Assembly (NCBI GenBank): GCA_028290285.1
Contig: JAQGKD010000046.1
Span: 39,246-103,245 of the forward strand
Source of the DNA: Hyphomicrobiales bacterium
GTDB lineage: Bacteria; Pseudomonadota; Alphaproteobacteria; Rhizobiales; Beijerinckiaceae
Direction of reading: 5' to 3'
Length of the DNA: 64,000 bases
Of this stretch, positions 34,831-44,585 are shown piece after piece (the stretch's first letter is position 1; every line of letters begins with the position of its first letter). The notes below the pieces were generated by a model that was given only the letters and a program-made list of their open reading frames with translations, was not told the DNA's origin and ran no database searches. The translations under genes and the position numbers were made by a program.

Positions 34831-35969
34831 GCGAGCGACGCCAGCATCTCGTACTGGCCGGCGCGGGCCACGCTCATGTGATCGCCTTGCGCGCATTCAT
34901 AAAGCATCCCCCTGCAAACATGCGCATCACGCTGGTGACGCGCGAGGTAATGACGCCATATTCGGGCATGCTGCCCGGCGTCATCGCGGGCCATTACCCT
35001 GCAGGCGCGGCGCTGATCGATACACGGCCGCTCGCGCAAGCCGCCGGGGCCGAACTCGTCGAGGACGAAGTGACGGGTCTCGATCCCACGGCGCGGCGCG
35101 TTGCGCTGAAGAGCGGCGGCAGCATAGGCTACGACTTTCTCTCGATCGACGTCGGTTCGCAGCCCACGATGCTCGACGTGCCGGGCGCAGTCGAGAGAGT
35201 CATTCCCGTCAAGCCCATCGATCATCTCCTGCGCGAATTCGCCGGGCTTGAAGAGCGCTTCCGCCTTCGCGGCCATCAAGGACGGATCGCGGTCGTAGGC
35301 GGCGGCGCAGGCGGCACAGAACTCGCCTTCTCGATCAGTCATCGCCTGCGCGAGACGGCGCGGCTCGCGGGCGTGGACCCATCTCGGACGCAGGTGACGA
35401 TCATCGCGGGAGAGCGCGGGCTGCTGCCGGACTTCCCTGCTGGATTCCGCAGCCGCGTCGCCAGGGCACTCGAGAAGCGTCATCTTCTGGTGCGTCCAGG
35501 CCAGCGCGTGCGCCGGGTGGAGGCCGGTTGTCTGTTCCTCGACGACGGAGCGAGAGTGAGCGCCGATGAAATCCTTTGGACGACGCAGGCTGCCGCTGCC
35601 AGCTGGATCGCGGTGAGCGGTCTCGCAACGGACGACGCTGGTTTCATCGCGGTCGATGCGCATCTGCGGTCGCTCTCGCATGACAATGTGTTCGCGGCCG
35701 GCGATGTCGCTTCATTCACACCCCGGGCCATTCCAAAGTCCGGCGTGTATGCCGTGCGGGCGGGTCCGGTGCTTGCGGAAAACCTTCGGTGCGCGGCGGC
35801 TCGATGCGGCTTGCAGGAATTCAAGCCGCAGGAACACGTGCTCTACATACTCTCGACCGGTGACCGGAATGCGGTAGCAACCCGCAACGGAATCAGCGTT
35901 TCCGGGCGCATCTGCTGGATGCTCAAAGATTGGATCGACCGCGGTTTCATCTCACGCTTCACCGTGTGA
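34827..35969 (+). CDS. FAD-dependent pyridine nucleotide-disulfide oxidoreductase (NDH-2-like)
   Basis: 380 residues. FAD-binding HLVLAGAGHAHVIALR at the N-terminus, NAD-binding IAVVGGGAGGTELAF at about 150, and the second FAD motif DNVFAAGDVASF at about 285. This branch resembles the NDH-like domain found alone or fused to selenide water dikinase (SelD), with the characteristic GHAHV and TPYSGMLPGVIAG segments. No SelD domain is attached and no redox-active CxxC is seen. ATGA-coupled to the exporter. Confidence 0.85.
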   Translation: MSERRQHLVLAGAGHAHVIALRAFIKHPPANMRITLVTREVMTPYSGMLPGVIAGHYPAGAALIDTRPLAQAAGAELVEDEVTGLDPTARRVALKSGGSIGYDFLSIDVGSQPTMLDVPGAVERVIPVKPIDHLLREFAGLEERFRLRGHQGRIAVVGGGAGGTELAFSISHRLRETARLAGVDPSRTQVTIIAGERGLLPDFPAGFRSRVARALEKRHLLVRPGQRVRRVEAGCLFLDDGARVSADEILWTTQAAAASWIAVSGLATDDAGFIAVDAHLRSLSHDNVFAAGDVASFTPRAIPKSGVYAVRAGPVLAENLRCAAARCGLQEFKPQEHVLYILSTGDRNAVATRNGISVSGRICWMLKDWIDRGFISRFTV

Positions 35970-36085
35970 CGAGCGCGTTAACCAAAATGCGGAGATTTGT
36001 AAGCATTCTATTCACATTAATTAAAATTCGTTTACCTTAACCCTTGCGTAACGAGGCCGGTGCGCAAGCGGCGGGAGTAGAGCGA

Positions 36086-37066
36086 ATGGCGTATTTCGAT
36101 CTTCCATTAAGCAGTGGCGGTCACACCGCGAGCATCGGTCCGACGACTGTTGCACGTCCCCAGGCGCTTCGCACGAATGCTCCGACTCTTTATCCGCTGG
36201 ATTCGCATCCGCTCCCACTGAGCCTGCGGTTTCCGCCGACCGATTACAAAGAACTTGATGTCGCGCTGGATCCGAACACCTCGACGCTCTGGTGCCACAT
36301 GCGGCCCAATGGCCCGCCGAGTTTCACGCCCTCGATGCTGGGCGAACTGATCGGCCTGCGCCGCGCAATACAGACCGCTTTCGACGCACCGGGCCAAAAG
36401 CCCGACATGAAATATTTCGTCGGAGCCTCGCGCATCCCCGGCATCTACAATCTCGGTGGAGACCTCAATCATTTCGCCGAGACGATCCGCCTGCGCGATC
36501 GTGAGAGACTTCGCCGCTACGCGATCGACTGCTGCGATGTGAGCTACCACATGGCCGTCGCATTCGACGTTCCCGTCGTCACCATCGGTCTCGTGCAGGG
36601 CGATGCGCTCGGCGGCGGGTTTGAAGGCGCCATGTCGTTCCAGGTCCTCGTCGCCGAGAAAAGCGCGCGGATGGGGTTGCCGGAGGTTCTGTTCAACCTC
36701 TTCCCGGGCATGGGCGCCTACAGCCTGCTCGCCCGCCGCGTCGGCGCGGCGCAGGCCGAGCGGATCATCTTCAGCGGCAAGATTTATACGGCCGCGGAAC
36801 TCTACGACATGGGGGTCGTGGACATCCTGGCGGAAGATGGATGCGGCGAGGCGGAAGTGCAGAAATACGTCTCCGCCAATTCCGGCAAGCATCGCATGCA
36901 GCTGGCGATGACCCGCGTGGCGCGCCGCTACAATCCGATCACATTCGACGAGCTCCGCGACATTACGGAGATCTGGGTCGACACCGCCATGGCGCTGGAC
37001 GAGTCAGACCTGCGCCGGATGGAGCGTCTCGCCGGGGCGCAGAAGCGCCGCCTCGCGAGGGCGTGA
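36086..37066 (+). CDS. rpfF: RpfF-type DSF synthase (crotonase family)
   Basis: Makes cis-2-unsaturated fatty acid signals (diffusible signal factor) from acyl-ACP/CoA. 326 residues. The segments GDALGGGFEGAMS and GLPEVLFNLFPGMGAYS are hallmarks of RpfF. The two catalytic Glu are about residues 180 and 200, spaced by 20 exactly as E141/E161 of Xanthomonas RpfF. About 40 extra N-terminal residues. The ATG at 36086 with GGGAG is preferred over an in-frame TTG at 36044. It converges with an RpfC-like kinase 8 bp away, supporting a signalling role over fatty-acid oxidation. Confidence 0.9.
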   Translation: MAYFDLPLSSGGHTASIGPTTVARPQALRTNAPTLYPLDSHPLPLSLRFPPTDYKELDVALDPNTSTLWCHMRPNGPPSFTPSMLGELIGLRRAIQTAFDAPGQKPDMKYFVGASRIPGIYNLGGDLNHFAETIRLRDRERLRRYAIDCCDVSYHMAVAFDVPVVTIGLVQGDALGGGFEGAMSFQVLVAEKSARMGLPEVLFNLFPGMGAYSLLARRVGAAQAERIIFSGKIYTAAELYDMGVVDILAEDGCGEAEVQKYVSANSGKHRMQLAMTRVARRYNPITFDELRDITEIWVDTAMALDESDLRRMERLAGAQKRRLARA

Positions 37067-37074
37067 TGCGATCA

Positions 37075-39594
37075 CTACATATGTTTGCCGAGAGCGACGC
37101 GAGCGCGCTCGAACTGGAGTTCGAGTTCGCGGACATGGATCTCGCCCTTGACCGCGAGTTCATGCGCATCGATGGCACGCAGGTCGAGACAAATCTTGAA
37201 CACAGCCTGTGCGCCGACATTCGCGGCGCAGGAGCGCAGGGCGTGGGCATGATCCCGGAAGCCATGCACATCCTGTTCGGCAACAGCGGCACTCAGGCTC
37301 TTCAGAACACTGGCCGCGTCCGCGACAAATTGTGAGGCGATCTCGCTCACGAAATCGTCCCCTCCGAGCTTCTGGAGATCGCGCAGCGCCCGTCCGTCGA
37401 TAGGCGCGGAAGCGTCGTCCCCCTCGTCGGCACTCGCCACCGTTTCCGCAATGGTCTCTTCTTCGGGCTCAGCCGCCGGCGGGGCGAGGCCAGCATTGCT
37501 CAGCCGGGTTTCCATCGCGTATTTCTCGACGAGAGCCAGGAGGCGCTGTGCTTCGATCGGCTTGTTGAGACAATCAGCCATGCCGGCTTCACGGCACTTA
37601 AGCGCCGTTTCCTCGGTCGCGTCGGCCGTCAGCGCAATGATCGGCACCCGCTTTTGCCCGAGCGTCGCGAACTGGTAAAACTTCGACGCGTCGAGCCCGT
37701 TCAGGACGGGCATGTTGAGATCCATGAACACGAGATCGAAATGCCCTTCGATGAGCGCATCGATGGCAAGTTCGCCATTGTCGACGATCGTGGGCCTGTG
37801 CCCGCCGCGCGTCAGGATCTGGCTGATGACCAACTGGTTGGTGCGATTGTCTTCCGCCACCAGAATGTCGAGCGCATGCTGCGAGGGAACGATTGCCAGC
37901 GGCGGCACGCCCCCCGCGGCGCTGCCGGGCGTATCGTCGCGGCCGATGCGCAGCATGTCGCGCAAGGATTCCGCGCCGAGGGGAAGCGGCAGGACGCTGT
38001 GAAAAAAGCTCCGCAGGTCGCGTGACGCCGCCCCCGGGTTCGCGCTCAGCAGGATGACAGAACGAGGGCTGAAGGCATCGCGCGGCGCGATGGCGGCGGC
38101 GGCCGCTTCGCCATCGACCCCGAGCATCCGCTCGTCGACCAGGATGAGTTCTCCATCCTTCGCGGGAACCGCGAGTGCGGCCTCGAGTCCTGCGAGGCTA
38201 GCATAGGCTGTCGTCGGGCAACCCGATGTGCGAACTGCTTCGACGAGGCCGGAATCGCGTGAGAGAACCCGCGCCTGCGGCAATGCGCCCGCGCGTTCTT
38301 CGAGAGCAGGCGCCCGCATGACCTCGATTTCGAACCAGAAGGTCGAGCCGTGGCCAGGTTTACTGTCGACGCCGATCTTGCCTCCGTGCGCCTCCACGAG
38401 CTGGCGCGCGATGGAGAGACCGAGGCCCGTGCCCCCGAAGCGATCGATGATGGTTTCGTCGGCCTGCGTGAAATTCTCGAAGATGCGGGCCTGGGCGTCG
38501 GGCGCGATGCCAATGCCCGTGTCCGCCACCTCGAAGCGCAGGCGCATCGGCCCGTCGTGCGGCGCGGCTAGGACGCGGGCGGTGACAAGCACATATCCCT
38601 TGGAGGTGAACTTCACCGCATTGCCGGTGAGGTTGATGAGCACTTCCTCAAAATGCCGGTAGCTGCCTATGATCCGGCGCGGCAGCTTGGGATCAATATG
38701 CAGAGCAAGACGAATTCCATTGGCCTGAGCCTGGACTGACAGCATGACGCGGATGTCGCGCAGGAGCGCGTGCAGGTCGAGCTCGCCCATCTGCGGCTTC
38801 TTCCCCAGTTCCATGCGCGACACGTCGAGGATGGAATTGATGAGGGACAGCAGGGAGCGCCCCGACTTGCCGATCGTGCGCGCCATCTCCGACTGGTCAC
38901 GTTCGAGCCTGGTTCCAAGCAGGATATCGCTGAGGCCAATGACCGCGTTGAGCGGCGTGCGCAGCTCATGGCTGATGGACGCCAGGAACAGGCTCTTGGC
39001 GCGGCTCGCCTCCTCCGCCTGACGCTTGGCCTCGGACAATCTGCGGATGAGCATGGAAACATAGGCCGGCAGAATGACCAGGCCGAAGAGAAGACCACCG
39101 CTCAGTTCCGGATGATCGAGCCAGAAGGTCGTCGTCAGGATCACTGCCAGGAATGATGCGAAACCGACGACCGCGGCGACGACGAGATACTCGACACCGA
39201 AACGGAAGCCGTTGCCGAAGATCGCCCAGAGATAGATCGGATAGGTAAAGGCGGTCATCTCGCCGCCCGCATGCATCAGGTAGGCGACGACGCCGATGTC
39301 GAGCGGGATGCCAATGAGGCGACGCAGAACCGAGATGCCGGGATAGGCGAGAAGATGCGCGAAGAGCAGCGCCGTGACGATCGTATAGAGAAGAAAGTAG
39401 CCGCCGAGTTCATGCAAAAGACGCTGCTGGGCAGAGCCGCCGCTGAGATAGCCGATGAACAGGCAGGAGAAAGCGACGAGGCTCAACGCGAGCCGGCTCA
39501 AGGTCAGTTCGTGTTCGGAATCCGGTCGGCCGGAAAGCTTGGTACGGAACTGCGTCACGCGGTCAGGGATGGTCTGAATGTCCGTCGCGTCCAT
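37075..39594 (-). CDS. RpfC-like hybrid histidine kinase (TM-HisKA-HATPase-REC-Hpt)
   Basis: Probable DSF receptor, 839 residues. Five to six helices (about 30-195) form the sensor, then HisKA with SISHELRTPLNAVIGLSD, ATPase (LINLTGNAVKFTSKG, GTGLGLSIARQLVEAHGG), a degenerate receiver-like segment, a true receiver with DLVFMDLNMPVLNG, and a C-terminal Hpt whose His is in HAHALRSCAANVG. This is the RpfC architecture. The start is the ATG at 39594, 13 bp after the stop of the GGDEF-EAL gene; the frame open to 39729 overlaps that gene. Same strand as the GGDEF-EAL gene, convergent with rpfF. Confidence 0.88.
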   Translation of the reverse strand: MDATDIQTIPDRVTQFRTKLSGRPDSEHELTLSRLALSLVAFSCLFIGYLSGGSAQQRLLHELGGYFLLYTIVTALLFAHLLAYPGISVLRRLIGIPLDIGVVAYLMHAGGEMTAFTYPIYLWAIFGNGFRFGVEYLVVAAVVGFASFLAVILTTTFWLDHPELSGGLLFGLVILPAYVSMLIRRLSEAKRQAEEASRAKSLFLASISHELRTPLNAVIGLSDILLGTRLERDQSEMARTIGKSGRSLLSLINSILDVSRMELGKKPQMGELDLHALLRDIRVMLSVQAQANGIRLALHIDPKLPRRIIGSYRHFEEVLINLTGNAVKFTSKGYVLVTARVLAAPHDGPMRLRFEVADTGIGIAPDAQARIFENFTQADETIIDRFGGTGLGLSIARQLVEAHGGKIGVDSKPGHGSTFWFEIEVMRAPALEERAGALPQARVLSRDSGLVEAVRTSGCPTTAYASLAGLEAALAVPAKDGELILVDERMLGVDGEAAAAAIAPRDAFSPRSVILLSANPGAASRDLRSFFHSVLPLPLGAESLRDMLRIGRDDTPGSAAGGVPPLAIVPSQHALDILVAEDNRTNQLVISQILTRGGHRPTIVDNGELAIDALIEGHFDLVFMDLNMPVLNGLDASKFYQFATLGQKRVPIIALTADATEETALKCREAGMADCLNKPIEAQRLLALVEKYAMETRLSNAGLAPPAAEPEEETIAETVASADEGDDASAPIDGRALRDLQKLGGDDFVSEIASQFVADAASVLKSLSAAVAEQDVHGFRDHAHALRSCAANVGAQAVFKICLDLRAIDAHELAVKGEIHVRELELQFERARVALGKHM

Positions 39595-39607
39595 CGGGGC
39601 AGCCTGC

Positions 39608-41755
39608 TCAGGCAGAAAGCGCGAGCACGGGCTCGCGCCGCAGAAGCTCGATGAATTCGGCTGCCGGCATGGGCTTGCCAAAATAATAGCCCTGCACCTC
39701 GTCGCAGCCTTCCGCGCGCAGGCGCGCAAGCTGTTCGGCCGTCTCGACGCCCTCTGCCACGACGTCGAGATCGAGGCTGTGGCCGAGGGTGATGATGGCG
39801 CGCACGATGGCTGCGTCGTTCGGATCGCTCGACAGGTTGCGCACGAAGCTCTGATCGATCTTGAGACGATCGACCGGGAAGCGCTTCACATAGCTCAGCG
39901 ACGAGTAACCGGTGCCGAAGTCATCGATGGACACATGCACGCCCATGTCGAGCAATTGCTGGAGGTCGATGGCGACGGCATCGAGGTCGCCGACCACGAT
40001 GCTTTCGGTGAGTTCGAGATCGAGACGGCGTGGGTCGAGCCCGGTTTCCGCCAGCACCTGCGCGACAAGCAAAGGCACGGTCCGCTTGCGGAACTGGACG
40101 GGCGAAAGATTGACGCCGACGCGAACCGGCGGCAGGCCCATGCGCTGCCAGCTTTTCGCCTCGCGGCAAGCTTCGCGCAAAACCCATTCGTTGAGGGGCA
40201 CGATGATGCCGTTTTCTTCCGCGCGCGGCAGGAAGACACCCGGCCCGACGAGGCCCGCGCCCGGACGATTCCAGCGCAGCAGCGCCTCGGCGCCGACGAT
40301 GCTGCCGCTCGCGAGATCGACCTGCGGCTGGTAGTAAAGAACAAATTGCTGCTGCTCGAGTCCGATACGCAACTCCCCGTCGAGGAGGGCTTCGTTCTTG
40401 GCGCGCGCCTGCATGTCGGCGGCGTAGAAGCAGTAATGATTGCCCTTCTCGGCCTTGGCCCGGTACATCGCGAGATCGGCATTCTTCAGCAGATCCTCGG
40501 CGTCGATCCCATCGGCGGGATGGATGGCGATGCCGATACTGGCCGTCGTGCGGATGGTGGATTCATCGAAGCCGGTGCCCTCGGCGACGACGGCCAACAC
40601 GCGCTGTGCAAATTCGGCGGCATCCTCGGGACCGGCGACCTGCGCCTGCAGGATGGCGAATTCGTCGCCGCCGAGGCGCGCCAGCGTATCTTCCTCGCGG
40701 ATGGCGCCGCGCAGGCGGTCGCCGACGGCCTTGATGAAGCGGTCTCCGGCGGAGTGGCCGAGAAGATCGTTGACGGCCTTGAACCCGTCGAGATCGAGCA
40801 AATGCAAGGCGAAGAGCTGGTCGCCCCGGCGCGCGCGGGCAATGAGGCGACGCATGCGTTCGCGCAGCAGCGTCCGGTTGGGCAGATCGGTCAGCGGATC
40901 ATGGTGCGCGAGATGGCGCAGATGCGCTTCCGTGCGCTTGCGGGCGGTGATGTCGAGCGAACTCGTCAGCACACCCGTCACCACGTTTCCGGCGTCTTTC
41001 AGCGGCGACTTCGTGGTGAGGAACACGCGCTTGGCACCGGCGCGGTCGACCAGATCCTCCTCATAGCTCGGAAGGGGCTTGCCGGTTTCGAACACCATCC
41101 GGTCGAGCGCATGGCTGCGCGCACCCTGTTCGTTTCCATAGAGGCTGGCCACCGGTTCGCCGATGAGGGTTGCCGGGTCGATACCGGCGAACGCCGTCTG
41201 GAACGCGTTGACGAACAGCACCTCGCCCTCGTAGCCGGCTGCGCTGATCATCACGGGCAAAGTATCGATCACCTGCGCGAGCCGTTCGCTGGAATCGCGA
41301 AGGGCGCGCTCGCGTGAGCGCTCGCTGTGCTCTAGCTCACGCTCCAGCGTGTTGGCGCGGCTGGCCAGGAGGAGCTGATGCTTGTGCAGCTTCAGCAGAT
41401 TGCGCGCGCGGGTGACGAACTCATGATGATCGACCGGGCTGTGCAGAAAGTCGGTCGCCCCGGATTCGAGCGCCCGCAAGCGGAAGCTGCGCTCTTCGTA
41501 GACGGTGATGACGACTACGGGCACGTCGACCGAAGAAGGCAAAAGCCGGAAGCGGCGGATGAATTCCGCGCCGTCCATCTGTGGCATCTTGTAGTCGGTA
41601 ATGACGAGATCGGGCGTCTGCTCGGCCAGCCAGACCAGGGCCTCCTGCGGATCGCCGAAGGTCCGGACGGTCACGTCCTCTTCGATCGAAGCAGCGAGCT
41701 TCGCGAAGATATTCCGGTTCGTGACCCGGTCGTCGACGATCACAATCAAGGACAT
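39608..41755 (-). CDS. Response regulator with PAS, GGDEF and EAL domains (RpfG-like position)
   Basis: Two-component output protein controlling cyclic di-GMP, 715 residues. Receiver 1-120 (acceptor Asp in [13 protein letters not shown]), a coiled helix, PAS (about 155-270), GGDEF (about 280-440, intact GGDEF plus an upstream RxxD inhibitory site, REED, five residues before it) and EAL (about 455-705, EALLRW, FGTGYSS and KIDQSFV intact). Both synthesis and breakdown of c-di-GMP look possible. It sits where rpfG (REC-HD-GYP) would be. The ATG at 41755 begins MSLIVIVDD; the upstream extension to 41842 is rejected. Confidence 0.9.
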   Translation of the reverse strand: MSLIVIVDDRVTNRNIFAKLAASIEEDVTVRTFGDPQEALVWLAEQTPDLVITDYKMPQMDGAEFIRRFRLLPSSVDVPVVVITVYEERSFRLRALESGATDFLHSPVDHHEFVTRARNLLKLHKHQLLLASRANTLERELEHSERSRERALRDSSERLAQVIDTLPVMISAAGYEGEVLFVNAFQTAFAGIDPATLIGEPVASLYGNEQGARSHALDRMVFETGKPLPSYEEDLVDRAGAKRVFLTTKSPLKDAGNVVTGVLTSSLDITARKRTEAHLRHLAHHDPLTDLPNRTLLRERMRRLIARARRGDQLFALHLLDLDGFKAVNDLLGHSAGDRFIKAVGDRLRGAIREEDTLARLGGDEFAILQAQVAGPEDAAEFAQRVLAVVAEGTGFDESTIRTTASIGIAIHPADGIDAEDLLKNADLAMYRAKAEKGNHYCFYAADMQARAKNEALLDGELRIGLEQQQFVLYYQPQVDLASGSIVGAEALLRWNRPGAGLVGPGVFLPRAEENGIIVPLNEWVLREACREAKSWQRMGLPPVRVGVNLSPVQFRKRTVPLLVAQVLAETGLDPRRLDLELTESIVVGDLDAVAIDLQQLLDMGVHVSIDDFGTGYSSLSYVKRFPVDRLKIDQSFVRNLSSDPNDAAIVRAIITLGHSLDLDVVAEGVETAEQLARLRAEGCDEVQGYYFGKPMPAAEFIELLRREPVLALSA

Positions 41756-41945
41756 GGAGACAGTCCGGTGGGCGTAAAATTCACAATGCGGGCCACTGCC
41801 AGGATGGGCCGGGAGCCAGCGGGAGGCTGCATCATTGCGCAATTGTCTTAAGCAAATGCCTATGCCGCCATGTGGCAGACGAGAAGTTTGCTATCGTGTC
41901 AGCCACTTGGGGCGTGCGGCTTCACGCCATCAACCATCTTAGGTC

Positions 41946-41970
41946 GAAACCTTTGTGCAGTGCGGTCGTT
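41946..41970 (+). promoter_or_regulatory. EcfG-like promoter (one mismatch) for the 97-residue gene
   Basis: GAAAC, 16 bp, CGTT: a single change from the GGAAC-N16-CGTT consensus seen repeatedly in this window, 37 bp before the ATG at 42007. Confidence 0.5.
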
Positions 41971-42006
41971 TATGCTTTGTTAATGTCTCATAAGGAGCAC
42001 GTGGCC

Positions 42007-42300
42007 ATGACGATGTCGGATCTCGATCGCCTGCTGAACGCGACCCTTCTGGGAACGACCGACCGGATTTCCGTGACCGTCACCGACGTGCCTGACGACG
42101 AAGCCGACCTGATGGATCTGCTCGAAAAGGCCATCGAGGTCGGCGCCCGCAAATGCACTCCGCTCGCAGCCATCCAGCTTCCCATGAGCCGTTTTCCGTC
42201 CGTCGGCGCCTTGTTCCTTCATGTGCCGGTCACAGATTCCGGAAATTCCGGCGTGCTCCGTTTCATTTACGGCGAGGATATCGCGGCCATCGCGGCCTGA
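42007..42300 (+). CDS. Conserved small hypothetical protein
   Basis: 97-residue soluble protein with no family I recognise. Features: a short N-terminal helix (MSDLDRLLNATLLG), two strands (DRISVTVTDVP), an acidic helix (DDEADLMDLLEKAIEVGARK) and a hydrophobic C-terminal strand region ending IYGEDIAAIAA. The start is set at the ATG at 42007, 9 nt after AAGGAG; an in-frame ATG at 41983 is upstream of that SD. It has an EcfG-like promoter and a strong terminator, so it is a single-gene unit, divergent from the GGDEF-EAL gene. Confidence 0.7.
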   Translation: MTMSDLDRLLNATLLGTTDRISVTVTDVPDDEADLMDLLEKAIEVGARKCTPLAAIQLPMSRFPSVGALFLHVPVTDSGNSGVLRFIYGEDIAAIAA

Positions 42301-42310
42301 TGCGTGAGAT

Positions 42311-42335
42311 GCCGGACATAGGTCCGGCTTTTTTT
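42311..42335 (+). terminator. Intrinsic terminator
   Basis: Stem GCCGGAC/GTCCGGC, 4-nt loop, seven T, 10 nt after the stop of the 97-residue gene. Confidence 0.93.
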
Positions 42336-42583
42336 CTTAATAAGCAGCAGGACTTTGGAGCCTCGTCAGGCTCCGTTCCAGATTTTTGAGGCTCCGGCTC
42401 TTGCCCGCCTTGCATCACGGCTGCCGTTTCGAGCGCCGAAATGCCTCGGAACCATCCTCTTCGAGCCACAGTTGAGCAGTGCTATGGGCGACATGCAGCC
42501 CTGCTCGAGTTTGTTCGAGCATGGTGCGGTTGCGGGGTCGACGCCGCGCCTGCAGTTCGTCAAGTGGATCGAGAAGGAACTCA

Positions 42584-44431
42584 ATGACCCAGCGTTTTTC
42601 CCAGACACGTCATCTGCTGCTTGCGGGCACCATGGTCGTGGGCCCGATTCTGGCCCTCGGCTCCAGCATGCCGGCCTTCGCCGATCCGGGCGCACCCGGC
42701 GCGGCGCAGGTTCCGTTCGTGCTCGCGCAGGGCGCCGATAGCGAAGCACCGCGCCGTGGACGCGAAAATGAGCCGGCAGGCCGCGAGGCCCCTGCCCCGA
42801 GGGCCGCTCCTGCCCAGCGCGAAGCTCCTGCTCAGCGGGAAGCTCCCGCCCCGCGCGCAGCTCCCCAGCAACGTGAAGCGCCACCTGCCGCACGCGAGGC
42901 CCCCGCTCAACGAGAAGCCCCCGCTCCCGGCGCCGCGCCGCAGCAGCACGAAGCTCCTCCGGCTGCGCGCGAGGCCCCGGCTCCCCGCGCGGCGCCGCAG
43001 CAACGCGAGGCTCCTCCGGCTGCGCGCGAAGCCACACCTCCCCGTGAAGCGACACCTCCCCGTGAAGCATCGCCACGTCGCGAGCCGCCTGCTGCCCGGG
43101 AAGCACCTGCAACGCGGGAAGCACCTCGCCCTGAGGCGGCCCCTCCGAGGCCAGCAGCACCGCGCGCTGAAACACCTGCGCGCCCTGAGGTTGCGCCTCC
43201 CCGAACTGAACCGCTTACACGGCCGGAAGCACCGGTCTCCCCGCGGGCCACACGGCCCAACGAACCGCCTGTGCCGTCCGTGGCACCTGCCGTACGTCCG
43301 GACGCAACCCGTCCGACCGGCGTTGAACGGACCCGTCCGGATACAGCCGGGCAGCCGCTCGCGCCGCCCGCCGTCGCACCCAACGGCCGGACCGACCAGC
43401 GCAGCGCGCCCGTCACCGGAACTCAGCCTGGCGTGGCGCCCCTCTCTCCGCAGGGTCAGCGGCGCGACGTTCCGACCGATGGCGCACGCGATCAGTTGCG
43501 TCCGGACCAGCGTGGCGGGGCCGATCGCGATCCGCGAGACCGCTTCGATAATCGGGCAGATCGCCCGCGCGTCGAAGAGCGCGATGGCCGCACCTACACG
43601 CGCGAAAACGACAATCGCGTCATCATCCGCGAGGGCGACCGCGAGATCATTCGCCACGATGAAACGGAACGGCTGCGGCGCGGCGCGCGGAACGTCGACA
43701 TCGTCGATCGTCCGAACGGACGCCGCGAGGTCGTGGTCGTTCGTCCGGACGGAGATCGCATCGTGACCCTCGTCGACCAGGACGGCAACTTGCTTCGCCG
43801 GACACGCCGGGGACGCGACGGACGTGACTTCGTGCTCATCGACAACGAGCGCGGCCGCCCCTCCAACGGGTTCTATGCGCCCGTCGTCCTGCCTCCGCTG
43901 AGGCTGGATATTCCGCGCGACCGCTACATCGTCGAGGCGGAAGATTCGTCCTACGACGTGATCGAGGAAACTCTTCTGGCCGCGCCGGTGGAGCGCGTCG
44001 AGCGTGCCTATTCGCTCGATGAAGTTCGAACCAACCAGCGCCTGCGCGAGAAGGTCCGTCGTGTCGATATCGACACGATCACCTTCCCAACGGGCTCGGC
44101 GGAGATTGCGCCGAATGAAGCGGCCCGGCTCGATACGATTGCGCGCGCGATAAATGGCGTGATCGCGAAGAACCCGAACGAGGTGTTCCTCGTGGAGGGC
44201 CACACCGATGCCGTCGGCAGCGACCAGGAGAACCTTACCCTCTCCGACCGTCGCGCCGAAAGCGTCGCGGCCGTGCTGTCCGAGCGTTATCAGATCCCGC
44301 CGGAAAACCTGGTTACCCAAGGTTATGGCGAGCAATACCTGAAGGTTCAGTCGCAAGGCCCCGAGCAGCAGAACCGTCGCGTAACGCTACGCCGGATTAC
44401 GCCCCTGCTGCAGGAAAGCCAGAAGCGCTGA
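42584..44431 (+). CDS. OmpA-family protein with long Pro/Ala/Arg repeat region
   Basis: 615-residue envelope protein. Signal peptide 1-33 (ending SSMPAFA). Residues about 55-290 are low-complexity repeats of the type REAPAPRAAPQQ and REAPPAA. Residues 290-480 are charged, with a repeated D-G/R-D pattern (VIIREGDREIIRHDE, VDIVDRPNGRREVVVVRPDGDRI). The C-terminal ~120 residues are an OmpA-like peptidoglycan-binding domain (ITFPTGSAEIAPNEAARLD, VEGHTDAVGSDQENLTLSDRRAESV). The repeat region could span the periplasm. The ATG at 42584 has AAGGA upstream; the frame open to 42479 is not supported. Confidence 0.88.
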   Translation: MTQRFSQTRHLLLAGTMVVGPILALGSSMPAFADPGAPGAAQVPFVLAQGADSEAPRRGRENEPAGREAPAPRAAPAQREAPAQREAPAPRAAPQQREAPPAAREAPAQREAPAPGAAPQQHEAPPAAREAPAPRAAPQQREAPPAAREATPPREATPPREASPRREPPAAREAPATREAPRPEAAPPRPAAPRAETPARPEVAPPRTEPLTRPEAPVSPRATRPNEPPVPSVAPAVRPDATRPTGVERTRPDTAGQPLAPPAVAPNGRTDQRSAPVTGTQPGVAPLSPQGQRRDVPTDGARDQLRPDQRGGADRDPRDRFDNRADRPRVEERDGRTYTRENDNRVIIREGDREIIRHDETERLRRGARNVDIVDRPNGRREVVVVRPDGDRIVTLVDQDGNLLRRTRRGRDGRDFVLIDNERGRPSNGFYAPVVLPPLRLDIPRDRYIVEAEDSSYDVIEETLLAAPVERVERAYSLDEVRTNQRLREKVRRVDIDTITFPTGSAEIAPNEAARLDTIARAINGVIAKNPNEVFLVEGHTDAVGSDQENLTLSDRRAESVAAVLSERYQIPPENLVTQGYGEQYLKVQSQGPEQQNRRVTLRRITPLLQESQKR

Positions 44432-44439
44432 CAATAAAG

Positions 44440-44463
44440 AAGCCGGCCTGCGGGCCGGCTTTT
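44440..44463 (+). terminator. Intrinsic terminator after the OmpA-like gene
   Basis: 9-bp stem AAGCCGGCC/GGCCGGCTT, 4-nt loop, followed by TT then CTCC; the T-run is short. Confidence 0.85.
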
Positions 44464-44585
44464 CTCCTTCAAAGCGTGGCCCTTGGCCGCGGGGGGCCGA
44501 TGTCGCTGGGGCCTGGTGCGCAGGCGATTGCCTTGCGCGCCGCAAGAGGCTAGGTGTCAGCGCATCAGCAAGAGGAGACAGAAAC

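Noticed and set aside
33544..34896. 450-codon minus-strand open frame
   Set aside because: Antisense to the clear DHA2 exporter; composition is Gln/Arg/His-rich and matches no family.
39578..41317. 579-codon plus-strand open frame
   Set aside because: Antisense to the GGDEF-EAL gene, which has intact motifs.
42448..42473. GGAAC-N17-AGTT before the OmpA-like gene as an EcfG promoter
   Set aside because: One -10 mismatch, spacing 17, and 110 bp from the start codon; too weak to list beside the clear sites.
42780..43250. Repeats considered as a CRISPR or tandem-repeat array
   Set aside because: Repeats are in frame, imperfect and of variable spacing; they encode the Pro/Ala/Arg tract.
42581..44356. 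591-codon minus-strand open frame
   Set aside because: Antisense to the OmpA-like gene whose signal peptide and OmpA domain are unmistakable; the antisense frame is a by-product of the repeats.
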